DNA of 7,030 nt, from assembly GCA_027073945.1 (NCBI GenBank), contig JALTEL010000398.1:1-7030 (forward strand). The letters are read 5' to 3'. The notes under the pieces were generated by a model. That model saw only the letters and a list, made by a program, of their open reading frames with translations. It was not told the DNA's origin and made no database searches. Below are positions 1 through 6,287 of this stretch, one piece after another (within the stretch, counting starts at the first letter, position 1; every line of letters starts with the position of its first letter). This stretch comes from Caldifarciminota bacterium. GTDB lineage: Bacteria > WOR-3 > Hydrothermia > UBA1063 > CAJXJZ01. Made by a program: the position numbers and the translations under genes.

Positions 1-69
1 GCATCCTGCAAGCGTAAAAGAAAATACTAAGAAAATTAGCAAAATAAAGATTAGATTTCTTTTTACCAT
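1..69 (-). CDS. Lipoprotein, N-terminal fragment (gene runs off the left edge)
   Basis: Only the first 23 codons are in the window. They read as a bacterial lipoprotein signal peptide: M-V-K-R-N at the N-terminus, a hydrophobic core rich in Leu, Ile and Phe (residues 6-18), and a lipobox L-A-G-C whose Cys23 is encoded by the last three bases (1-3). The protein should be exported, lipidated at Cys23 and anchored on the outside of the cytoplasmic membrane. The ATG at 67-69 follows GGAGG at 75-79 with a 5-base gap. An in-frame ATG at 79-81 overlaps this ribosome site and is less likely. The mature domain lies outside the window, so no function can be given. It starts 58 bp after the cooC stop on the same strand. 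It could be the next gene of the operon or an unrelated downstream gene, for example the binding protein of a transporter. Confidence 0.75.
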   Translation of the reverse strand, partial: MVKRNLIFILLIFLVFSFTLAGC

Positions 70-70
70 A

Positions 71-79
71 CCCTCCTCC
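71..79 (-). promoter_or_regulatory. Ribosome binding site of the lipoprotein gene
   Basis: On the minus strand this reads GGAGGAGGG, with GGAGG at 79-75 lying 5 bases before the ATG at 69. It selects 69 over the in-frame ATG at 81, which overlaps the site. Confidence 0.7.
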
Positions 80-83
80 ATTT

Positions 84-112
84 TGTTACTTTTTAAAAAT
101 TAGTGTTACTTT
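84..112. repeat. Two direct copies of TGTTACTTT in the cooC-lipoprotein gap
   Basis: TGTTACTTT occurs at 84-92 and again at 104-112 (plus strand), 20 bp from start to start, or about two helical turns. Between the copies lies the AT palindrome TTTTTAAAAA (90-99). A nine-base tract, A on plus and T on minus, follows at 119-127, immediately after the cooC stop. The pair could be a protein-binding site for a promoter of the lipoprotein gene. In DNA this AT-rich it could also be chance. Confidence 0.35.
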
Positions 113-127
113 CATCTCAAAAAAAAA

Positions 128-1024
128 TTAAACTTTACTGTTTCCGTACTCTTCAAGCTTACTTTGCAAACGCTTTAACTCTGTTACAAACGAAAGTTCA
201 GGTTCGTAATCTATAAGAGGGCCGACGTTAGGTTCGTATTCCAACAATTTTTCTTCATAAGGCAAGTGAAATTCTTCCGTAATGTATGAAGCTGCCTCCC
301 CAAAAATATCGTGCACCTTATCTATATCTTTATCGGAACGCACCCTATTTACCACAAGGTGGATGTAAGGAATGTTGAGTTCTCTTGCAAGGATAGCAGA
401 GTGTTTTGCTACCTGTACAGAATTGAATGTAGCATCTGTTATAAGGACTGCCTGCTTAAATCCCTGTGCCAGTGCCCTTCCAAAGTGTTCCACTCCTGCC
501 TGCGTATCCATCAATATTACTTCCCCTTCCCTTAAATTTATATACCTCACTGTTGCATCAAGTAGGGCGTTTTCCGGACACAAGCAGCCAGTAGCAGCCT
601 GGACGACAGTACCCATTACAAGAATATTAACGCCATCGGGTCCTTTTACGCCAAACCTCTCAACGACATCTGAAACATCAGGATTCAGCGAAAGCATCAG
701 TCCCCATCCTTCGCCTGGACGTGCACCTATCTTTTCCTCTATGTAGTCCAGGTTTTTTGTTAGCGGGACGATTCTATCGCTTTCTTCTCTGGGAATTCCT
801 ATCGCATATGGTAAGTTCATCTGCGGGTCCTCGTCTACTGCAAGCGTATTAAAGCCTTTCCTTGCAAACAGCCTTGCAAGAATTGCAGTCGTTGTAGTTT
901 TGCCTGCTCCGCCTTTGCCCGTTATTACCACTCTAAAGCCTTTTTCGTTTTCCTTGTGAGTCTTATCTTTTAATGCGTTTGCAGCATCAAAAATTCTCTT
1001 TCTTCTTTCGTCTTCTTTTGGCAT
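128..1024 (-). CDS. cooC: CooC, nickel-insertion ATPase for CO dehydrogenase
   Basis: CooC is a 298-residue cytoplasmic MinD/SIMIBI-class P-loop ATPase; the family forms a nucleotide-dependent dimer that binds metal and matures the Ni-Fe-S C-cluster of CooS. The deviant Walker A GKGGAGKTT is at residues 36-44, with signature Lys37. Other landmarks are VDEDPQMN (63-70, the usual CooC D-x-D-P-x-x-N region), the metal-binding Cys-x-Cys pair C147 and C149 in TGCLCPENA, the Walker B-like LMDTQAGVEH (171-180) and VVNRV (224-228). The ATG at 1024 follows AAGGAGGTT (1029-1037), which fixes the start; the longer reading frame back to 1234 only overlaps the upstream gene. This start leaves about 30 charged residues before the P-loop, where typical CooC proteins begin almost at the P-loop. 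A GTG at 929-931 behind AAAAAGG is a possible internal start that would remove them. It lies 40 bp after the Fe-S subunit gene, behind a stem-loop. Confidence 0.93.
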   Translation of the reverse strand: MPKEDERRKRIFDAANALKDKTHKENEKGFRVVITGKGGAGKTTTTAILARLFARKGFNTLAVDEDPQMNLPYAIGIPREESDRIVPLTKNLDYIEEKIGARPGEGWGLMLSLNPDVSDVVERFGVKGPDGVNILVMGTVVQAATGCLCPENALLDATVRYINLREGEVILMDTQAGVEHFGRALAQGFKQAVLITDATFNSVQVAKHSAILARELNIPYIHLVVNRVRSDKDIDKVHDIFGEAASYITEEFHLPYEEKLLEYEPNVGPLIDYEPELSFVTELKRLQSKLEEYGNSKV

Positions 1025-1028
1025 ATTC

Positions 1029-1037
1029 AACCTCCTT
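1029..1037 (-). promoter_or_regulatory. Ribosome binding site of cooC (decides the start)
   Basis: Minus-strand AAGGAGGTT; its AAGGAGG core (1031-1037) lies 6 bases before the ATG at 1024. It shows that translation starts at the residue sequence MPKEDE, not at an ATG 210 bases upstream inside the preceding gene. Confidence 0.85.
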
Positions 1038-1044
1038 CTATTGA

Positions 1045-1073
1045 AAAAGGCAGGGGATGAACCCCTACCTTTT
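1045..1073 (-). terminator. Intergenic stem-loop before cooC, terminator- or attenuator-like
   Basis: On the minus strand AAAAGGTAGGGG (1073-1062) pairs over 12 positions with CCCCTGCCTTTT (1056-1045), one of them a T-G wobble. The loop is TTCAT. The stop codon of the upstream gene (TAG, 1065-1067) lies inside the first arm. The descending arm ends in a five-T run (1048-1044), but no long T-tract follows the stem. Read as RNA it would be a partial intrinsic terminator or a processing/stability hairpin. It sits 8 bases upstream of the cooC ribosome site and could set CooC levels below those of the enzyme subunits. Confidence 0.6.
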
Positions 1074-1883
1074 AAAGTACTTAGAAATTTCTCCTTTCTT
1101 AGAAAGTATTTCCTTTTTCGAAAGAATTTTCCTTCTACAATCCGGGCAAACGTCTTCCAATTCTTCTGCAAGTTTGGGATCCATCTTTTCGTAGGAGAAC
1201 TCCGTAAATGGTTCAGGTGCAAAATACCTACCACAAATTCTGCACTTCTTCAGCGGAACTTTCGTATTGCTCCAGGACTTCATCACACGCTTATCTTTTA
1301 CATCCTCAATTTGAATTGCATTCATAGGACAAACCTCTGCACAGGCACCGCATCCCATACAAACAGAGTTCTCTTCAAGATACGGCGTATTAACGCGAGT
1401 AAGCCAGCCTCTGCCTATATAGTTCACTGCACTTACTCCCATTATTTCGTCACACACTCTGACGCACTGCCCGCATAAAACACACTTATTTCCAAGTGGA
1501 TCGAGAGGCTTTACCCTTTCAGCAAAACGGGTCTTTGTAACGCCATATTTTTTTGCTAACTCTTTTATCTCCTCTGAGCCCGGCGCCTCAGCAAGATAAA
1601 GTTCAAATAGAACATTTCTGTACTTCTTAATCTTATCAGTATCCGTTATTACCTCAAGCCCTTCGGTTGCCTTGAGCGTGCACGAAGTCGTCATTCCTTT
1701 TTTGCCCGGACCGTTTACGACTTCTACCATACAAAGCCTGCAGGCACCGTAAGGAGCAAGAGCCTCATTATAGCACAAAGCAGGAACATCAATTCTTACA
1801 CGGTTGCAAACGGAAAGAACTGATTCTCCTTCCTCTGCTCTGTAAACTTTGCCGTTTATCTTTATATTAACAAACTTACTCAT
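1065..1883 (-). CDS. NuoG/HydA-N-terminus-like Fe-S electron-transfer subunit
   Basis: This 272-residue cytoplasmic protein resembles the N-terminal Fe-S part of NuoG, HydA of Fe-Fe hydrogenases and HoxU. A plant-type [2Fe-2S] domain covers residues 1-80, with ligands C37, C48, C51 and C68. Two [4Fe-4S] motifs follow: C134, C137, C140 and C144, then C175, C178, C181 and C185. The His/Cys-ligated [4Fe-4S] segment usually found between these domains is absent: after FELYLAEAP there is no His-x-x-x-Cys-x-x-Cys. No H-cluster or molybdopterin domain follows. The protein ends with a CxxC pair (C214, C217) and a second one (C246, C249), which looks like a zinc knuckle, then a Lys-rich tail made of an 18-bp tandem repeat. 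The ATG at 1883 overlaps the nuoF stop as ATGA and has GGGAGG 6 bases upstream. Its probable role is relaying electrons between CooF/CooS and the flavin subunit. Family assignment is firm; partner assignment is inferred from the operon. Confidence 0.88.
   Translation of the reverse strand: MSKFVNIKINGKVYRAEEGESVLSVCNRVRIDVPALCYNEALAPYGACRLCMVEVVNGPGKKGMTTSCTLKATEGLEVITDTDKIKKYRNVLFELYLAEAPGSEEIKELAKKYGVTKTRFAERVKPLDPLGNKCVLCGQCVRVCDEIMGVSAVNYIGRGWLTRVNTPYLEENSVCMGCGACAEVCPMNAIQIEDVKDKRVMKSWSNTKVPLKKCRICGRYFAPEPFTEFSYEKMDPKLAEELEDVCPDCRRKILSKKEILSKKGEISKYFKR
1092..1127 (-). repeat. Tandem 18-bp repeat coding ILSKKE / ILSKKG
   Basis: Residues 253-264 of the Fe-S subunit are two hexapeptide units, ILSKKE and ILSKKG, followed by a degenerate third (EISKYF). 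At DNA level the two units are related 18-mers that differ at several positions. The result is a basic C-terminal tail directly after the last CxxC. It could be a slippage-expanded tail or a docking segment for an acidic partner. Confidence 0.6.
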
Positions 1884-3832
1884 TGTTTGCCTCCCTTTTT
1901 AACAGGGATTGGTTTATCAGGAGTAGGTACCTTTTCCCCAGAAACTTTTACCACGGCATCGAAAGGACAAACATCCATACAGGTTCCGCAGGTTATACAC
2001 TTACTCTGGTCGATTATATGGACAAGTCCCGGGCCGCCCTCTATTGCACCTACTGGACAATTCTTTGCACAGATCGTGCAACCTCTACACTTATCAGCAA
2101 TGATGTAATAATCTATTAAAGCTCTGCATACCTTTGCAGGGCACTTTTTCTCCTTAATGTGCGCAAGATACTCATCTTTAAAGTACTTTATCGTGGTAAG
2201 CACGGGGTTTGGCGCCGTTTGCCCCAGCCCACAAAGTGAAGTAGCCTTTATTGTTTCAGCAAGTTCTTCAAGTGTGTTTAAGTCTTCCTCTGTACCGTTG
2301 CCGTCGGTTATTCGCTCTAAAATTTCGTGCATTCGCTTCAGCCCTTCCCTACATGGCACGCACTTACCGCAAGACTCGTCAACGGTAAACGAAAGGAAAT
2401 ATTTTGCCACATCAACCATACATGTATCTTCGTCCATAACAACAATACCACCTGATCCCATAATAGAACCAACTTCTTTTAAGTGATCGTAATCTACCTG
2501 TGTGTCAAACAAGCGCGCAGGAATACACCCTCCAGAGGGCCCCCCTGTTTGAACTGCCTTTATTTTTTTACCTTTTATTCCACAATCTCCTATCTTACAC
2601 ACAATAGTATCTATCGAAGTACCCAGCGGAACTTCCACTAAACCTACCTTATTCACTTTACCTACAAGAGAGAATACTTTTGTGCCGGAATTTCCGGATG
2701 CGCCTATCTTTGAGAACCACTCGCCCCCTTTTGAAAGGATAACAGGTATATTACACCAGGTTTCAACATTATTTATATTCGTCGGCATTCCCCACAGACC
2801 TTTCTGTGCAGGAAAAGGCGGACGCGGGCGAGGCCTGCCTGGTTTCCCTTCAATTGAGGCAATAAGGGCCGTTTCCTCACCGCAGACAAATGCGCCTGCA
2901 CCATTTGCAAGCCTGATGTTGAACGAAAAGTCTGTGCCCAGTATTTTGTCGCCTAAAAGACCGTATTCCTCAGCATCCTTTATAGCTTTTTTAAGCCTTT
3001 CGATTGCAAGTGGGTATTCAGCCCTCACATATATGTATCCCTCAGTGGCGCCGATCGCGTAAGCACCTATAAGCATTCCCTCAATTACCATATGGGGGTC
3101 GGATTCCATTTCGTTTCGGTTCATATATGCACCAGGGTCTCCTTCGTCTGCATTGCAAATAATATATTTTGTATCGCTCTTTTCTTTTTTCGTAAAACTC
3201 CACTTCAGTCCTGTGGGAAATCCTGCCCCTCCTCTACCTCTCAATCCCGACTTTTTAACCTCTTCAATCACATCGTCGGGCGCAATACCGTGCAAAACTT
3301 TGTACAGAGTATAATATCCGCCTATAGCGATGTATTCGTCGATGTCTTCGGGATTTATGATTCCTGCATCTCTTAAAACAACCTTTTTCTGTCCTTTAAA
3401 ATACGGCAGGTCAAACCAGTATGGAATATTCTCATAGCCTTTTCCGTAAGAAACTTTACCTGTTATGTGGTCCCACTCTTCTATTTTGCAAAGAGCCATA
3501 TCTTCAGGAATTTTATTCTCTGCAATCGCATCTGTAATTTTATCGACATCCTCACTATGTACCCTGTGCAAAATAACAAGTGGTTTTCCAGGAAGCACCA
3601 CATTCACAAGCGGCTCTTCCTTGCAGTACCCTATACACCCAGTCTTTGTAAGAAAAACATCGAGATTTTTTCTCGACAGTGAATCTTTAAGTGCATTAAA
3701 AACCGTATCTCCTCCAGCTGCTATCCCACAGGTTGCAAGTCCTACAGCAACTCTTGGCTTATCTTTAGGTATTAACTTTTCGATGCCTATTTGCTTAATC
3801 TTGTCCAGATCATTTTTCGTTTGAATTCTCAT
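1880..3832 (-). CDS. nuoF: NuoF/HydB-like NAD(P)-binding flavoprotein (diaphorase) subunit
   Basis: This 650-residue FMN and NAD(P)(H) site protein has the extended architecture of HydB and NuoF-like diaphorases. An N-terminal thioredoxin-like [2Fe-2S] domain shows C35, C66 and C70. The NuoF core has the FMN loop GRGGAGFPTG (199-208), NADEGDPGAY (227-236) and the nucleotide region NGAGAFVCGEETA to NNVETW (310-359). The N3-type [4Fe-4S] ligands are C488, C491, C494 (ESCGKCVPC) and C534. A C-terminal 2x[4Fe-4S] domain has C582, C585, C588, C592 and C612, C615, C618, C622. H558, C564 and C569, with C471 in MDEDTC, resemble the zinc site reported between the core and the ferredoxin-like tail of HydB. 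The ATG at 3832 is chosen because it forms an ATGA overlap with the nuoE stop; only a weak GGAAAGAG precedes it, so translation is probably coupled. A GTG at 3844 lacks any ribosome site. NAD versus NADP cannot be told by eye. Confidence 0.93.
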   Translation of the reverse strand: MRIQTKNDLDKIKQIGIEKLIPKDKPRVAVGLATCGIAAGGDTVFNALKDSLSRKNLDVFLTKTGCIGYCKEEPLVNVVLPGKPLVILHRVHSEDVDKITDAIAENKIPEDMALCKIEEWDHITGKVSYGKGYENIPYWFDLPYFKGQKKVVLRDAGIINPEDIDEYIAIGGYYTLYKVLHGIAPDDVIEEVKKSGLRGRGGAGFPTGLKWSFTKKEKSDTKYIICNADEGDPGAYMNRNEMESDPHMVIEGMLIGAYAIGATEGYIYVRAEYPLAIERLKKAIKDAEEYGLLGDKILGTDFSFNIRLANGAGAFVCGEETALIASIEGKPGRPRPRPPFPAQKGLWGMPTNINNVETWCNIPVILSKGGEWFSKIGASGNSGTKVFSLVGKVNKVGLVEVPLGTSIDTIVCKIGDCGIKGKKIKAVQTGGPSGGCIPARLFDTQVDYDHLKEVGSIMGSGGIVVMDEDTCMVDVAKYFLSFTVDESCGKCVPCREGLKRMHEILERITDGNGTEEDLNTLEELAETIKATSLCGLGQTAPNPVLTTIKYFKDEYLAHIKEKKCPAKVCRALIDYYIIADKCRGCTICAKNCPVGAIEGGPGLVHIIDQSKCITCGTCMDVCPFDAVVKVSGEKVPTPDKPIPVKKGGKQ

Positions 3833-4320
3833 TTCTCTTTCCACCCATACTTTTTAAGAATCTCACGTACTTTCTTGGGCGTATTGTACCCGTAAATTTT
3901 TCCATCGACCCTTATTACAGGAGCCATACTACACGCACCAAAGCAACGTGCTGTATTTACTGTAAAAGAACGGTCCTTCGTTGTAAGCATAAATTTCCCA
4001 TCAGGAGTTGTTTCTCCAGGAGAAATTTGCAATAACTCTTCTATCGTTTCCAAAATATGTGGCGCTCCCTTTACATGGCACGCCGTACCCATACAAACGG
4101 TTATTATGTGTTTGCCAACTGGTTGAAGATTAAAGAAAGAATAAAACGTCGCAAGGCTATATAGCTTGGATAATGGCACTGACAGTACTTTAGATACATA
4201 CTGCAGATCTTCTTTCGGTAAATAATTTTTCCTATTTTGAATTTCTTCTAATATTCCTAACAATTTCCCGGAAGGAGAGTCAAAAGAGTTTATTATTTTA
4301 TTTAATTCTTCCTCATTCAT
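3829..4320 (-). CDS. nuoE: NuoE/HydC-like [2Fe-2S] diaphorase subunit
   Basis: This 163-residue protein has a helical N-terminal part (residues 1-60) and a thioredoxin-like [2Fe-2S] domain. The ligands are C76 and C81 in VCMGTAC, then C126 and C130 in ARCFGAC. The segment LSKLYSLATFYSFF (50-63) is the conserved NuoE motif before the cluster domain. Its length is normal for HydC, HoxE and NuoE. It partners the FMN subunit and its cluster communicates with the flavin. The start at 4320 is chosen because GGAGG (4326-4330) lies 5 bases upstream. An in-frame ATG at 4365 would add 15 residues, but it has no ribosome site and lies inside the arm of a perfect hairpin. The stop overlaps the next start as ATGA. 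A lone NuoE could belong to a formate dehydrogenase or hydrogenase, but here it sits directly after cooS. Confidence 0.93.
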   Translation of the reverse strand: MNEEELNKIINSFDSPSGKLLGILEEIQNRKNYLPKEDLQYVSKVLSVPLSKLYSLATFYSFFNLQPVGKHIITVCMGTACHVKGAPHILETIEELLQISPGETTPDGKFMLTTKDRSFTVNTARCFGACSMAPVIRVDGKIYGYNTPKKVREILKKYGWKEK

Positions 4321-4324
4321 CTGT

Positions 4325-4330
4325 ACCTCC
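4325..4330 (-). promoter_or_regulatory. Ribosome binding site of the NuoE-like gene (decides the start)
   Basis: Minus-strand GGAGGT; the GGAGG core (4330-4326) is 5 bases before the ATG at 4320. Only three bases separate this site from the 3' arm of the 4334-4366 stem-loop, so folding may affect ribosome access. Confidence 0.8.
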
Positions 4331-4333
4331 AGC

Positions 4334-4366
4334 AATGGAGCAGGAGAAATAAAATCCTGCTCCATT
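4334..4366 (-). promoter_or_regulatory. Perfect 12-bp stem-loop between cooS and nuoE
   Basis: AATGGAGCAGGA (4334-4345) and TCCTGCTCCATT (4355-4366) are exact reverse complements around a nine-base A/T-rich loop (4346-4354). On the transcribed strand there is no T-run after the second arm, so this is not a normal intrinsic terminator. It fills most of the 55-bp gap between the cooS stop and the nuoE start. An mRNA processing or stability hairpin that separates cooFS from the diaphorase genes is the simplest reading. Confidence 0.7.
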
Positions 4367-4375
4367 TAATTCAAT

Positions 4376-6268
4376 TTAAATACCCAAGGCTTTTCTCTTC
4401 CTCATAATCTCTGCTTCTAATTTATCAGCAGCTTTTACAGGATCTGGCTCTACAAAGAATGTTGCATTAATAGAATCTCTTAACTTATTTGTCAAAAGAT
4501 CTACAACATTAGGGCTACCAAATATCTTTGGAGGAATGCCTAAGTGTGTTGTAACACCCGAAGCAACAAAGTACGAACCAATCGAAACAGCCTTTTGAGA
4601 ATACCACTCAGGCGCAGATCCGACAACAGGAAGATCTTCTATTCCAACGCCCATTTCCTTTGCAACATTTGCAGCTAATACAAGTATTCGTGAACAGTCT
4701 ACACACGAACCCATGTGAAGTACAGGCGGGATACCTAATGCTTTACAAACAGATTTTAATCCTTCTCCTGCCATATCCGCCGCTTCAGGCAAAAGCAAAC
4801 CAGCTTTTCCACTTGCAATTGCTGCACAGCCAGTTTCAGCAACGAGGATATTTCTCTTAATAAGCTCTTTTCCAAGTGTCACATGCGCATAGTCTTGTTT
4901 TATCTTCGGGTTATTGCATCCGACAACGCCTGCGATACCCTTAATCTTACCAGAAGCAATAGCATCAATTAAGGGCTTGTAAGTTCCACCTAATGCTTTC
5001 CTAACTGCTTCTTCTGAAAATCCCGCCATCATCTTTACGGGCTTATCAGGTATCTTTACCCTGTCAGGGTTTCTATTCGGGAAATTTTCTATTGCCATCT
5101 TTACAATCTCTTTTGCAGTACTGAGCGCAGTTTCAGGTTTGAATTCCATATAAATCGCTCCAGGTACCTTTGACTTTTCGCTCGTTGCAACAACTTTCGT
5201 ATGGTAACAACTTGCAGTATGAGTAATAGAGGGGAAAATGCATTGATAATCAATAAGCATTAATTCCACTGCACCAGTTGCTATAGCAAGTTCTTGGTCA
5301 AGTATGTTCCCCGCTATCGGAATCCCATGCCTCATAAGAAGTTCATTTCCAGTGCAACACATGCCAACTAGATTTATACCTTTTGCACCTTTTTCCTCAG
5401 CAAGTTTTTTCAATGCAGGATCTTCAGCTGCTTTTACTACCATTTCCGAAAGAACAGGGTTATGTCCATGTAAGACAATATTCACTTTATCCTTACTTAA
5501 AACAGAAAGATTCACCCATGCAGTATTCGGCGTAGGCGTGCCAAAAAGAATATCAGAACCATCTGTTGCCATCATAGAACCGCCCCAGCCGTCGGAAAGG
5601 GATGTTCTTAATCCATGAAGCAAGATATTTGAATAGTCTGCTCCAACACCCATATGAATTCTGTGCGCTGCTTCAACAATTTCCCTATCTACACTTCTTG
5701 GCATTATGCCAACCTCGTTCCACATCTTTTTCGTTTTCTCCGGTGCCCTCTCGGCAAGTTGAATCTTATTTTTAATCGTCCCGAATTCGTTAAGCATAGC
5801 AAGGGCAAGATCTTTCGCAATTTCTTCTTTCTTCCGCCCTTTTGTCTTTATGCCGTATTCTTCTGCAACAGTTTTTAATTTTATTTCGTCAAGAATCTCG
5901 TAACCTTGAGATTTTCCTTCTGCAGTATCCAATAAAACCTCCAAAACTTCTCTACCGTGATCAGAATGCGCCGCAGCACCTACAGAAAGATCGTCAAGTA
6001 AGTTTCTTGCAACAATCAAATCAGCAGTTGCGCCACAGACCCCCCTTGTAGGACCGTTACCAAAAGGATCGATCCTACAGGGACCCATTGCACATCTATT
6101 GCAGCATACACCTAACTGACCAAAGCCACATTGGGGCTGCTGTTTTGCTAATCTATCCCATACTGTTTCAACCCCATCATACATTGCTTTTTCGATTATT
6201 TCCTGATCAGTTTTATCAAGAGCTCTTTTTTCAGCCTCTTTCTTAACTACCAACGGATCAATATACAT
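4376..6268 (-). CDS. cooS: Anaerobic Ni-Fe-S carbon monoxide dehydrogenase, catalytic subunit CooS
   Basis: CooS catalyses CO + H2O = CO2 + 2H+ + 2e- as a cytoplasmic homodimer. The 630 residues match the family length. Compared with Carboxydothermus CODH-II from memory, all cluster ligands are present. The D-cluster has C47 and C55. The B-cluster has C56, C59, C64 and C78. The C-cluster has H269 (VLHGHNP), C305 (MCCTGNE), C343 (DYQCIFP), C451 (GCNNPK), C481 (TGCAA) and C522 (GSCVDC), with the catalytic Lys K559 (SQKAVSIG). The proton-relay helix differs: H101 and H104 are kept, but the next two positions of the CODH-II His ladder are Glu (E107, E110). An additional Cys, C525, sits three residues after the C-cluster ligand. 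The ATG at 6268 has GGGAGG 7 bases upstream. It lies 19 bp after cooF. No acetyl-CoA synthase gene is adjacent, so a catabolic or redox role is more likely than carbon fixation. Confidence 0.97.
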   Translation of the reverse strand: MYIDPLVVKKEAEKRALDKTDQEIIEKAMYDGVETVWDRLAKQQPQCGFGQLGVCCNRCAMGPCRIDPFGNGPTRGVCGATADLIVARNLLDDLSVGAAAHSDHGREVLEVLLDTAEGKSQGYEILDEIKLKTVAEEYGIKTKGRKKEEIAKDLALAMLNEFGTIKNKIQLAERAPEKTKKMWNEVGIMPRSVDREIVEAAHRIHMGVGADYSNILLHGLRTSLSDGWGGSMMATDGSDILFGTPTPNTAWVNLSVLSKDKVNIVLHGHNPVLSEMVVKAAEDPALKKLAEEKGAKGINLVGMCCTGNELLMRHGIPIAGNILDQELAIATGAVELMLIDYQCIFPSITHTASCYHTKVVATSEKSKVPGAIYMEFKPETALSTAKEIVKMAIENFPNRNPDRVKIPDKPVKMMAGFSEEAVRKALGGTYKPLIDAIASGKIKGIAGVVGCNNPKIKQDYAHVTLGKELIKRNILVAETGCAAIASGKAGLLLPEAADMAGEGLKSVCKALGIPPVLHMGSCVDCSRILVLAANVAKEMGVGIEDLPVVGSAPEWYSQKAVSIGSYFVASGVTTHLGIPPKIFGSPNVVDLLTNKLRDSINATFFVEPDPVKAADKLEAEIMRKRKALGI

Positions 6269-6287
6269 TTTTATGCCTCCCTTTCTC

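Noticed and set aside
119..127. Intrinsic terminator after cooC
   Set aside because: There is a nine-T run on the minus strand right after the stop, but only a four-pair stem (AAAC/GTTT) precedes it, too weak to call a terminator.
1025..1234. Upstream extension of the cooC reading frame (70 more residues)
   Set aside because: It overlaps the 3' end of the Fe-S subunit gene, has no ribosome site and no family resemblance; AAGGAGGTT sits before the ATG at 1024.
372..3824. Plus-strand open frames of 70-145 codons opposite the operon
   Set aside because: They lie antisense to strongly recognised genes, lack ribosome sites and family motifs, and are explained as shadows.
4321..4365. Fifteen additional residues at the NuoE N-terminus from an ATG at 4365
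   Set aside because: No ribosome site precedes that ATG and the segment is largely the perfect stem-loop; GGAGG fits the ATG at 4320.
4376..6268. CooS as the carbonyl-branch subunit of an acetyl-CoA synthase complex or a hydroxylamine reductase (Hcp)
   Set aside because: No acetyl-CoA synthase or corrinoid protein gene is nearby, and full D-, B- and C-cluster ligands with the VLHGHNP and GSCVDC motifs fit CooS, not Hcp.
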